From Bacteroidota bacterium (GTDB lineage Bacteria > Bacteroidota > Rhodothermia > Balneolales > Balneolaceae): a stretch of 5,826 nucleotides of DNA. Location of the stretch: NCBI GenBank assembly GCA_024635465.1, contig JAGXIS010000059.1:1-5826 (forward strand), written 5' to 3'. Shown here piece by piece: positions 1-5,826 of this stretch (positions are counted from its first letter, which is position 1; each line of letters opens with the position of its first letter). Both the position numbers and the translations under genes were made by a program. The notes under the pieces were generated by a model. The model saw only the letters and a list, made by a program, of their open reading frames with translations. It was not told where the DNA came from and ran no database searches.

Positions 1-675
1 CCGGAGGGCATGGTCATCAAGGTTGATGAGACACCTTTTCACACTCCATTGGCCGGAGACTTTAATGCCTATAATGTTGTTCAGGCTTTATTAATCGCTA
101 CGGCTCTCGGATTGGATGGTGCAAAAGTAAGTGAAGTGCTTAGTGAGTGTAACGGTGCTCCCGGTCGACTCGAAAAAGTAATCCATCCGGATTCTGTTTC
201 CGATGCACCAACTGTTTTTGTTGATTATGCTCACACACCTGATGCACTTGAAAACGTAGCTTCAACGCTTAAAAAACTCAAATCAAAACGTGATAAACTG
301 ATCATTCTTTTTGGATGCGGAGGGGATCGCGACCGGAAAAAACGTCCGGAAATGGCTCTCATAGCTGAAAAATATGGGAACCGGGTTGTCGTTACGTCTG
401 ATAATCCGAGAAGCGAAGAGCCACTCGAAATAATTGACGATATCATGACAGGTTTCAAGAAACCTGAGCAAGTTATTGTAATCTCGGACAGAGCCGAAGC
501 GATTAAAAAAACCATTGTTGATGCGAATCACAGAACGATGATTCTCATAGCCGGAAAAGGACATGAAACCTATCAAGAGATTCACGGTGAACGAATTCAT
601 TTTGATGACCGTGAACATGCCCTCTCAGCACTAATGAAAAAAAATGGCAATCCTGAAACTGAGGAGGTTCACTGA
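1..675 (+). CDS. murE: UDP-MurNAc-L-Ala-D-Glu:meso-DAP ligase MurE, 3' part
   Basis: Cytoplasmic ATP-dependent Mur ligase that adds the third stem-peptide residue to UDP-MurNAc-L-Ala-D-Glu. The gene is cut by the window edge: the frame is open from base 1 (reads PEG then MVIKV), so the ATG at 10 is internal. The 224 residues present are roughly the C-terminal 45% of a family of about 490. Visible in order (numbered from base 1): the end of the central domain with GDFNAYN, GRLEKV at about 55-60, then the C-terminal ligase domain with DYAHTPD (75-81), GCGGDRDRKKRP, DNPR (134-137, bases 400-411) and AGKGHE (184-189). In studied MurE enzymes the Arg of DNPR and the Gly and Glu of GKGHE bind meso-diaminopimelate, so DAP rather than lysine is the inferred substrate. 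The TGA stop overlaps the mraY ATG by one base. A short polar tail follows the conserved domain. Confidence 0.97.
   Translation, partial: PEGMVIKVDETPFHTPLAGDFNAYNVVQALLIATALGLDGAKVSEVLSECNGAPGRLEKVIHPDSVSDAPTVFVDYAHTPDALENVASTLKKLKSKRDKLIILFGCGGDRDRKKRPEMALIAEKYGNRVVVTSDNPRSEEPLEIIDDIMTGFKKPEQVIVISDRAEAIKKTIVDANHRTMILIAGKGHETYQEIHGERIHFDDREHALSALMKKNGNPETEEVH
661..667 (+). promoter_or_regulatory. Shine-Dalgarno site of mraY
   Basis: GAGGAGG lies 7 nt before the mraY ATG at 675 and matches the anti-Shine-Dalgarno core well. It also encodes Glu-Glu near the MurE C-terminus, so part of the match may come from coding. It supports the start at 675. The murD, murG and murC starts have no comparable site and probably rely on coupling to the upstream gene. 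Confidence 0.7.
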
Positions 676-1745
676 TGTTATTTGAACTGATCTCATGGTT
701 GGATGGCTTATACAATGTACCCGGGTTCGGTGCTTTCGAATTTATCACTACCCGAACTGCTTTCGCAGCAGCAACTGCTCTTCTAATAAGCTTATTTATT
801 GGAAAAAAAATGATTCAGTGGCTCAAAAATATGCAGTTGAAGGAAGTTATTCGTGATGATATCGGTTTGAACACTCATCTGGCTAAAGCAGACACACCTA
901 CTATGGGTGGAGTCATTATCATATTTGCAACGGTGATCCCGGCTCTTTTATGGATGAAAGTAACCAGTATTTACACATGGATGATCATTTTTGTAGTTCT
1001 GGTATTGGGGTTGGTCGGTTTTATTGATGACTATATCAAAGTAGTCAAAAAGAATAAATCCGGACTCCATGGGTGGTTTAAAGTAATTGGTCAGGTTTTA
1101 GTTGGATTGGTTTTAGGTAGTGTTCTCTATTTTTGGCCCGAATTCCAAGATTTTAATACCATCACAACCGTTCCATTTCTAAAAGATGTTCATATAGATT
1201 ATGCATTTTGGGGTCAGGAGTATGGATGGTTGATTTATATACCGGTTGTGACATTTATCATCACTGCCGTTAGCAATTCAGCCAACCTCACGGATGGCCT
1301 GGACGGACTTCTATCCGGCACTTCTGCAATTGCCGGCGTCGTATTGGGGATATTCGCATATGTTTCAGGTCGGGTTGATTTTTCATCTTTTCTAAACATA
1401 ATGTATCTGCCTGAAGCAGGTGAGCTTACAATATTTGCTGCATCAATGATTGGAGCTTGTCTTGGATTCTTATGGTACAACTCCAATCCGGCATCTGTAT
1501 TCATGGGAGATACCGGTTCACTTGCATTGGGTGGAGCCATTGGTGCATTGGCGATAATGATTCACAAGGAGCTTTTACTCCCTATCATTTGCGGAATCTT
1601 TGTAGTTGAAGCCGTATCAGTCATTATTCAAACATCCTGGTTCAAGTACACCAAAAAGAAAACCGGTGTGGGACGTCGGGTATTTCTGATGACACCTATT
1701 CATCACCATTTTGAAAAACAGGGATGGGCTGAGTCCAAAATTTAG
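675..1745 (+). CDS. mraY: Phospho-MurNAc-pentapeptide transferase MraY, last helix lost by frame change
   Basis: Integral membrane enzyme that transfers phospho-MurNAc-pentapeptide from the UDP precursor to undecaprenyl phosphate, forming lipid I on the inner face of the membrane. The start ATG overlaps the murE stop (TGATG) and has a strong ribosome site. Family motifs are complete: HLAKADTPTMGG (68-79), the catalytic Asp pair in GFIDDYIK (D118, D119), NLTDGLDGL (204-212, D207), VFMGDTGS (275-282) and the cytoplasmic PIHHHFE (341-347). Several hydrophobic membrane segments are evident. The frame stops at TAG after ESKI, just where the family goes on with an RFW motif and the last membrane helix. 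That helix is encoded directly downstream in the -1 frame (1745-1810), so this 356-residue product lacks its final transmembrane segment. With one base added the protein would be about 378 residues. The stretch near LNIMYLPEAGEL (240-251) resembles Bacteroidota and relatives. Identity is certain; whether the gene is truly broken is not. Confidence 0.96.
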   Translation: MLFELISWLDGLYNVPGFGAFEFITTRTAFAAATALLISLFIGKKMIQWLKNMQLKEVIRDDIGLNTHLAKADTPTMGGVIIIFATVIPALLWMKVTSIYTWMIIFVVLVLGLVGFIDDYIKVVKKNKSGLHGWFKVIGQVLVGLVLGSVLYFWPEFQDFNTITTVPFLKDVHIDYAFWGQEYGWLIYIPVVTFIITAVSNSANLTDGLDGLLSGTSAIAGVVLGIFAYVSGRVDFSSFLNIMYLPEAGELTIFAASMIGACLGFLWYNSNPASVFMGDTGSLALGGAIGALAIMIHKELLLPIICGIFVVEAVSVIIQTSWFKYTKKKTGVGRRVFLMTPIHHHFEKQGWAESKI

Positions 1746-1810
1746 TTCGATTCTGGATTATCGCCATTCTCCTCGGAATTTTAAGCTTATTAACACTGAA
1801 ATTACGATGA
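1745..1810 (+). other. mraY: Displaced 3' end of mraY (final transmembrane helix, -1 frame)
   Basis: Read from base 1745, this segment encodes 21 residues that begin VRFWII, continue through a run of Ile, Leu and Ala, and end LTLKLR before a TGA at 1808-1810. This is the expected MraY C-terminus: the RFW motif, the last membrane helix and a basic end. It is in the -1 frame relative to the upstream mraY frame. Adding one base in the AAAATTT run (1737-1743) joins the two, giving for example ESKILVRFW. The TGA then overlaps the murD ATG at 1807 as ATGA, the same kind of junction as murG/murC. Confidence 0.9.
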
Positions 1811-3168
1811 GAGAACTGAAAGATAGACATATCGTAGTTGCAGGAGCAGCTAGAAGTGGCGTTGCCGCTGCTATTCTTCTAAAGAGGAAGGGCGCGTTGC
1901 CATTTGTATCTGATTCAGGAAAAATCAATCCAACATCGGTTGCACGTTTAACAGAATCAGACATTGAATTCGAGGAGAATCAACACTCAGAAAAAGCATT
2001 CGAAGGTGATTTTTTGGTGGTGAGTCCGGGTGTACCTACTTCTTCATCTATTGTACAGCACTATTTAACGAATAATCGAGCTGTATTTTCTGAAATCGAA
2101 TTTGCAAGCTGGTTTAATGAGTCACCAACAGTGGCAGTGACAGGTAGCAATGGGAAAACTACCGTTGCCAACTGGCTCGCTCATACATGGAAACTGTCCG
2201 GGAAGGAGTATATTTTGGCCGGAAATATTGGTACAGCATTTACCGAACAGGTGGAAGTGACTCAGCCCGACAAAACTGCCCTTTTAGAGATTAGCAGTTT
2301 TCAACTGGACCATATTGATAGCTTCCGACCCGATGTAAGTATCCTCTTAAATATAACAGAAGATCATCTCGACCGCTACAATCACAATTTTACTCAGTAT
2401 GCAAACTCGAAACTGAAGATTACAAAGAATCAAACCTCTTCAGACTGGTTTATATACAATTTTGATGACCCCATTATCTCAGAACACGCACTGGAACTAT
2501 CCAATAAAAGTGACAGTCCTAAAATACTGGCCTTTTCAAGTTCTAAAGAGGTACCCAATGGTGCCTTTATTCGAAATGGAAACCTGATCCTAAAACTCAA
2601 CAACGAGGAAGAAAATCTTATGCAAATTGGAGAAATCGGACTATCCGGAACACATAATCTGCAAAACGGCATGGCCACAGCACTGGCAGCCAGAGCTTCA
2701 GAAATTAAGAATGAATTTATTCGAGAAAGCCTGAAGAGTTTTGAGGGTGTGGCCCACAGGCTTGAATTTGTGCGTGAGTATAAAGGAATCAAATATATCA
2801 ACGACAGTAAGGCAACCAATGTGAATGCCGTTTGGTACGCTCTGGACAGTTTTAATACACCCATGGTTCTCATTCTGGGTGGAAGAGATAAAGGCAACGA
2901 CTACAGCCTGTTGAATCATCAGATCCGCGAGAAGGTGCATACGATCGTTGCCATTGGCGAGGCACGGGAATTGATCAAAAAACAGCTTAAAAATGTGGTT
3001 CCAAATTTTTTGGAAGCAAAGAGTTTAAAAGATGCCGTCAAACAGTCGCGTAAAGTGGCCAAACGGGGTGAAATTGTATTAATGAGTCCCGCCTGTTCAT
3101 CATTCGATATGTTTGATAACTACGAACACCGTGGTAATGAATTCAAACAAGCCGTTTTAGACTTGTAA
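1807..3168 (+). CDS. murD: UDP-MurNAc-L-alanine:D-glutamate ligase MurD
   Basis: Cytoplasmic ATP-dependent Mur ligase adding D-Glu to UDP-MurNAc-L-Ala. I start it at ATG 1807 (MRELKDRHIV), giving 453 residues, a normal family length. The frame is open back to ATG 1711, but the extra 32 residues are the mraY 3' end read in the wrong frame. Domains in order: N-terminal UDP-binding fold with VAGAARSG (11-18) and SPGVP (73-77); central ATPase domain with the P-loop GSNGKTT (113-119), GNIG (139-142), LEISSFQLD (160-168) and NITEDHLDRY (182-191); Lys202 in SKLKI, at the position of the carbamylated lysine of E. coli MurD; GTHNLQN (281-287); C-terminal domain with HRLE (317-320), NDSKATN (332-338), LGGRDKG (357-363) and MSPACSSFDMF (426-436). 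No key residue is missing. There is no clear Shine-Dalgarno, so translation is probably coupled to mraY through the ATGA overlap. Confidence 0.96.
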   Translation: MRELKDRHIVVAGAARSGVAAAILLKRKGALPFVSDSGKINPTSVARLTESDIEFEENQHSEKAFEGDFLVVSPGVPTSSSIVQHYLTNNRAVFSEIEFASWFNESPTVAVTGSNGKTTVANWLAHTWKLSGKEYILAGNIGTAFTEQVEVTQPDKTALLEISSFQLDHIDSFRPDVSILLNITEDHLDRYNHNFTQYANSKLKITKNQTSSDWFIYNFDDPIISEHALELSNKSDSPKILAFSSSKEVPNGAFIRNGNLILKLNNEEENLMQIGEIGLSGTHNLQNGMATALAARASEIKNEFIRESLKSFEGVAHRLEFVREYKGIKYINDSKATNVNAVWYALDSFNTPMVLILGGRDKGNDYSLLNHQIREKVHTIVAIGEARELIKKQLKNVVPNFLEAKSLKDAVKQSRKVAKRGEIVLMSPACSSFDMFDNYEHRGNEFKQAVLDL

Positions 3169-3220
3169 ATCGTAACCATAAATCACAAATACACTGTATT
3201 ACACAACACCAAATAGCAAA
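3169..3220 (+). other. AT-rich spacer between murD and ftsW
   Basis: This is the only real gap in an otherwise overlapping gene string. It has no ATG, GTG or TTG on the + strand, no recognisable -35/-10 pair and no hairpin followed by a T-run. Its only structure is a 13-nt dyad at 3188-3200. Its A- and C-rich composition looks non-coding, unlike the sequence from about 3221 on. Confidence 0.55.
3188..3200. repeat. Perfect 6+1+6 inverted repeat
   Basis: The halves AATACA and TGTATT are exact reverse complements around a single C. The one-base spacer rules out a stable hairpin, so it would fit a dimeric DNA-binding protein rather than a terminator. No known operator is recognised, and such a short dyad can arise by chance in AT-rich DNA. 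Confidence 0.3.
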
Positions 3221-3310
3221 ATAGGATCAATATTCGGCACCACTGAAGAGGAGCTCGAAGTACCAAAGTATGGAAGCGATCAAATCCTGTTTGTCTCCAT
3301 TATCATTCTC
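3221..3310 (+). other. ftsW: Probable N-terminal coding part of ftsW lacking a standard start codon
   Basis: In frame with ftsW, and open from the TAA at 3179, this stretch reads IGSIFGTTEEELEVPKYGSD and then QILFVSIIIL up to the Met at 3311. An acidic polar lead followed by Asp-Gln and a hydrophobic run is what the cytoplasmic N-terminus and first half of transmembrane helix 1 of an FtsW look like. No in-frame ATG, GTG or TTG exists between the TAA at 3179 and 3311. The only near-start codons are CTG 3194, ATA 3221 and ATA 3230, plus ATC and CTG at 3284 and 3287 inside the helix. A start at 3221 or 3230 gives the most natural protein, but this is inference. Confidence 0.6.
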
Positions 3311-4387
3311 ATGATTATTGGTACTCTTGCTGTGTTTTCTTCAATCGCATTCTTTGCTCAAACTCATGGAACAACAGCAGGTACGTTGGTTACTGCACAT
3401 ATCGTAAAATTAGCGATTGCATTCCTGTTCATGGTTTTTATCTCAAAATTAAATTACACCATCCTGGCTCGTTTCAGCCGGGTTTTAGTGATATTAAGCT
3501 GTATTCTACTTATTGCGGTTATTTTTTATGGGGATTTTGTTTTTGGTGCACGACGATCACTCTCAATCGCCGGCCTCTCATTCCAGCCCGCATCTCTTGC
3601 AGCTATATCGCTTATTATTCACGTTTCTGTACTTCTTCACGAAAAACAAGAGTATATAAAAAGTTTCAAACGTGCGTTTTTGCCGATCATGTTTTGGATC
3701 ATATTAACTTGCGGATTAATAGCAGTAGAAGATTTTAGCAGCGCCGGTCTCCTGATGGGAATAACTGTTTTTATGATGTTTGTAGGCAGAATAAGTGCTC
3801 CTCAAATTTTCGGAATCGTTTTAATTGGAATTATTGGCGCCGCCGGTTTTATCTCCTCGTCATCAGAGCGGCAAAGTCGGGTCACTCAATACGTAACTCA
3901 GGTTACAGATTTGAACAATTCAAATTTTGAATCGGGCAGTGGATATCAGGCCCAACAAGCTCATATTGCTATCGCTCAGGGACAACTCTTTGGCGTCGGA
4001 ATCGGCAAGAGCACGCAGAGAGATTTTTTACCTGCCCCTTACAACGACTTTATTTTTGCAATCATCGCTGAGGAGTATGGTATAGTAGGCTCCTTCATTG
4101 TGGTCATCATCTTTACACTGATTCTAATCAGAGGTATCGCCATTGTTGCGCGTCACGCACCGGATGTACTTGGCACATTAATGGCCTTGGGAGCAACTCT
4201 GATGATCACTTTATATGGATTTGTTAATGCCGCTGTGGCAACCGGGATCATGCCGGTAACCGGACTGCCGATGCCTTTTATCAGTTATGGTGGAACAAGT
4301 ATGTTATTTGCCGGATTGATGATGGGGATACTGCTGAATATTTCAAAATATAACACCAACGAACGCGCACGATTTTATAACGGATAA
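3311..4387 (+). CDS. ftsW: Septal peptidoglycan glycosyltransferase FtsW (SEDS family)
   Basis: Polytopic membrane protein of the FtsW/RodA/SpoVE family that polymerises lipid II into glycan strands at the division septum, with a partner class B PBP. From the first in-frame ATG it has 358 residues, but this start cuts transmembrane helix 1 in half, and the frame runs upstream with FtsW-like sequence. Motifs (numbered from 3311): GARRSLSIAGLSFQP (79-93), EDFSSAG at 140-146 in place of the usual PDLGTA-like motif, SGYQAQQAHIAIAQGQLFGVGIGKS (210-234, given as two adjoining blocks SGYQAQQAHIA and IAQGQLFGVGIGKS), NDFIFAIIAEEYG (245-257) with Asp246 at the position I take as the essential SEDS aspartate, and GLPMPFISYGGTS (318-330). 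The usual QPSE...K is QPASLAA here. A short polar tail ends YNG. The TAA overlaps the murG ATG by one base. FtsW is preferred over RodA because of its place between murD and murG. Confidence 0.94.
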   Translation: MIIGTLAVFSSIAFFAQTHGTTAGTLVTAHIVKLAIAFLFMVFISKLNYTILARFSRVLVILSCILLIAVIFYGDFVFGARRSLSIAGLSFQPASLAAISLIIHVSVLLHEKQEYIKSFKRAFLPIMFWIILTCGLIAVEDFSSAGLLMGITVFMMFVGRISAPQIFGIVLIGIIGAAGFISSSSERQSRVTQYVTQVTDLNNSNFESGSGYQAQQAHIAIAQGQLFGVGIGKSTQRDFLPAPYNDFIFAIIAEEYGIVGSFIVVIIFTLILIRGIAIVARHAPDVLGTLMALGATLMITLYGFVNAAVATGIMPVTGLPMPFISYGGTSMLFAGLMMGILLNISKYNTNERARFYNG

Positions 4388-5547
4388 TGACAACCGCTAA
4401 AAAGAACATATCATCTACAGACACCCTCACCTCTGCCGGAGAACCGAAACGGTTCCTCCTGGCAGCGGGTGGCACGGGTGGTCATGTATACCCTGCGATA
4501 GCAATCGCAGAGGCGTTGAAAGATGCCTCTCCCGATAGTGAGTTCCTCTTTGTAGGAACCAAAGATCGTATGGAGTGGGAAACTGTTCCCCGATATGGAT
4601 TCCAAATCAAAAGCATCTGGATCAGCGGTTTTCACAGATCTATTACAATCAAAAATTTACTGTTTCCGATTAAACTTTTTGTAAGTCTCATTCAAAGTTT
4701 ACTGATTATCAGATCTTTCAAACCGGACATGGTGATCTCATGTGGCGGTTTCGCATCCGGACCCATTGGTTGGGTCGCTGCAAAATCTGGGGTTCCACTG
4801 ATTCTACAAGAACAAAATAGCTATCCCGGAGTCACAACAAAAATGTTGGCTAAGTATGCGAGCATCATATTTACTGCTTTTGAACATGCTGCTGAATATT
4901 TACCGGTAGATAAAATCATCCTCTCCGGAAATCCGGTCAGAGGAGATTTCGGAAAACCTGATCTACGGGAAGCACTCGATACATTCAATTTCACTTCTGA
5001 TCGATCCACCCTTCTGGTTTTGGGCGGCAGTGGCGGTGCTAAAGCCATTAATCAGGCTATGACAACCCACATTGGCAAACTGCACGATGAAATGGGCTTA
5101 CAGATTATCTGGCAATGTGGAAAAAATTATGTTGATGAGCTTCTAAACAGAGTGAATACTTCACAATACCCGAATTTACGATTACAGGCATATATCCACG
5201 ATATGTCATCAGCCTATCGTGTAGCTGATCTTGTCGTAACCAGATCCGGTGCCGGAACCTGTAGTGAACTGATGAATCTTGGTCAGCCGGCCATTATGAT
5301 TCCCTCTCCCAATGTTGCAGGAGACCATCAAAGAAAGAATGCAGAAGCTATCGTTTCGTTTGATGCAGCTGTTCTCATCGATGAATCACAATTAGAGAAA
5401 AATCTTGCTGATATCGTTTCTGAGACCATCCTGAACGAGGAGAAACTACTAAACATGCAGAAAGCAATGTTGAAACTTGCAAAACCGGATGCTGCAAAAA
5501 CGATCTCAAAAGAAATTTTAGCACTTGTAAATAGAAACAAAATATGA
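4387..5547 (+). CDS. murG: Lipid II synthase MurG (GlcNAc transferase)
   Basis: Peripheral membrane GT-B glycosyltransferase (family GT28) on the cytoplasmic face that adds GlcNAc from UDP-GlcNAc to lipid I, making lipid II. It has 386 residues, somewhat longer than the usual 355-365, mainly through a polar Ser/Thr-rich N-terminus of about 20 residues before the first strand. N-domain: [17 protein letters not shown] (28-44), SGFHRS (80-85), SCGGFASGP (118-126), LQEQNSYPG (140-148) and GNPVR (181-185). C-domain: [12 protein letters not shown] (211-222), WQCGKNY (242-248), [11 protein letters not shown] (285-295), whose Glu lies in the UDP-GlcNAc-binding region, and [16 protein letters not shown] (306-321). 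The start at 4387 is set by the TAATG overlap with ftsW; the first Met inside the fold is well past the first glycine motif, so no shorter Met start works. The TGA overlaps murC as ATGA. Confidence 0.97.
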   Translation: MTTAKKNISSTDTLTSAGEPKRFLLAAGGTGGHVYPAIAIAEALKDASPDSEFLFVGTKDRMEWETVPRYGFQIKSIWISGFHRSITIKNLLFPIKLFVSLIQSLLIIRSFKPDMVISCGGFASGPIGWVAAKSGVPLILQEQNSYPGVTTKMLAKYASIIFTAFEHAAEYLPVDKIILSGNPVRGDFGKPDLREALDTFNFTSDRSTLLVLGGSGGAKAINQAMTTHIGKLHDEMGLQIIWQCGKNYVDELLNRVNTSQYPNLRLQAYIHDMSSAYRVADLVVTRSGAGTCSELMNLGQPAIMIPSPNVAGDHQRKNAEAIVSFDAAVLIDESQLEKNLADIVSETILNEEKLLNMQKAMLKLAKPDAAKTISKEILALVNRNKI

Positions 5548-5826
5548 CCCCAACGATACAAAATCAGCCCCTTTTTGGACGAACCAACCATATCCATATG
5601 GTCGGTATTGGGGGAATTGGTATGAGCGGTATGGCAGAGATACTGCTGCACCGCGGTTATAAAGTGTCAGGATCCGATCAAAGTGAGTCTGAAACTACGG
5701 ATCGACTCAAAGAACTGGGTGCTACAATTTATGTGGGACACGATGCCGCAAATATCAATAATGCTGATGTGGTGGTTTACACCAGTGCGGTGAAAGCTAT
5801 TGAAAATGAAGAAACCCGTGAAGCGA
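5544..5826 (+). CDS. murC: UDP-MurNAc:L-alanine ligase MurC, 5' part
   Basis: First amino-acid-adding Mur ligase; it joins L-Ala to UDP-MurNAc in the cytoplasm using ATP. Only the first 94 codons are in the window and the frame is open at the right edge, so about four fifths of a family of about 450-480 residues is missing, including the ATPase and C-terminal domains. The N-terminal Rossmann-like UDP-binding domain is plain: [19 protein letters not shown] (16-34) with the glycine-rich loop, VSGSDQSES (41-49), then [19 protein letters not shown] (52-70) and [15 protein letters not shown] (76-90), equivalent to the family's SSAV...NPE. The ATG at 5544 overlaps the murG TGA (ATGA), which indicates translational coupling; I see no Shine-Dalgarno. 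A lead of about 15 residues precedes the conserved fold, which is normal. Confidence 0.96.
   Translation, partial: MTPTIQNQPLFGRTNHIHMVGIGGIGMSGMAEILLHRGYKVSGSDQSESETTDRLKELGATIYVGHDAANINNADVVVYTSAVKAIENEETREA

Noticed and set aside
231..748. Several minus-strand open frames opposite murE and the start of mraY
   Set aside because: They overlap each other and strongly conserved coding sequence and show no family motifs.
1235..1540. Minus-strand open frame opposite mraY
   Set aside because: It is the reverse of the conserved TDGLDGL to MGDTGS region; its openness follows from the sense codons.
1737..1745. Programmed -1 frameshift site in mraY
   Set aside because: The run AAAATTT is suggestive, but in the reading frame it is AAA ATT TAG rather than the A AAA TTT arrangement. 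I see no strong stem downstream and know of no such frameshifting in mraY. A one-base error or mutation is simpler.
2430..2897. 155-codon open frame on the minus strand inside murD
   Set aside because: It lies wholly opposite a well-conserved murD, shows no recognisable domain, and its Ser/Leu/Arg-rich composition is typical of an antisense shadow.
3169..3310. Promoter or terminator between murD and ftsW
   Set aside because: No convincing -35/-10 pair, no Bacteroidota-type -33/-7 pair and no hairpin with a T-run could be found.
3270..3314. ATG at 3270 as an alternative ftsW start, preceded by GAGGAG
   Set aside because: It is in a different frame from ftsW and reaches a stop after 14 codons; GAGGAG encodes Glu-Glu of the ftsW frame.
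5328..5651. Minus-strand open frame across the murG/murC junction
   Set aside because: Both genes on the + strand are clear and overlap as ATGA; the antisense peptide has no recognisable features.

Overview
The window is a stretch of a bacterial division and cell-wall (dcw) cluster, all on the + strand: murE (3' part) - mraY - murD - ftsW - murG - murC (5' part). I see no RNA gene, mobile element, CRISPR array or defence-like module, and no undescribed system.

Organism: the gene order, with no murF between murE and mraY, is the order typical of Bacteroidota and relatives (FCB group). MraY has the FCB-like stretch around LNIMYLPEAGEL, and FtsW has EDFSSAG where most SEDS proteins have a PDLGTA-like motif. 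MurE carries DNPR, so the peptidoglycan is predicted to be of the meso-diaminopimelate type. MraY is shorter than I would expect for classical Bacteroidota, so a Balneolota/Rhodothermota-like lineage is possible; this placement is an inference. Only one junction (murE/mraY) has a good Shine-Dalgarno match.

Layout: nearly all junctions are stop/start overlaps, as expected for one translationally coupled operon. These are murE/mraY TGATG (1 nt), mraY/murD ATGA (4 nt, only after frame correction), ftsW/murG TAATG (1 nt) and murG/murC ATGA (4 nt). The exception is murD/ftsW, with 142 nt from the murD stop to the first in-frame ATG of ftsW.

Function: MurC, MurD and MurE add L-Ala, D-Glu and meso-DAP to UDP-MurNAc in the cytoplasm. 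MraY moves the phospho-MurNAc-pentapeptide to undecaprenyl phosphate (lipid I), MurG adds GlcNAc (lipid II), and FtsW polymerises lipid II at the septum.

Two things deserve attention. (1) mraY is broken by a one-base frame change at about 1737-1745: the last membrane helix is intact in the next frame and ends in an ATGA overlap with the true murD start at 1807. (2) ftsW has no ATG, GTG or TTG that would include its first membrane helix, although the reading frame clearly continues upstream of 3311. Both could be sequence errors, real mutations or unusual expression; the DNA alone cannot decide.
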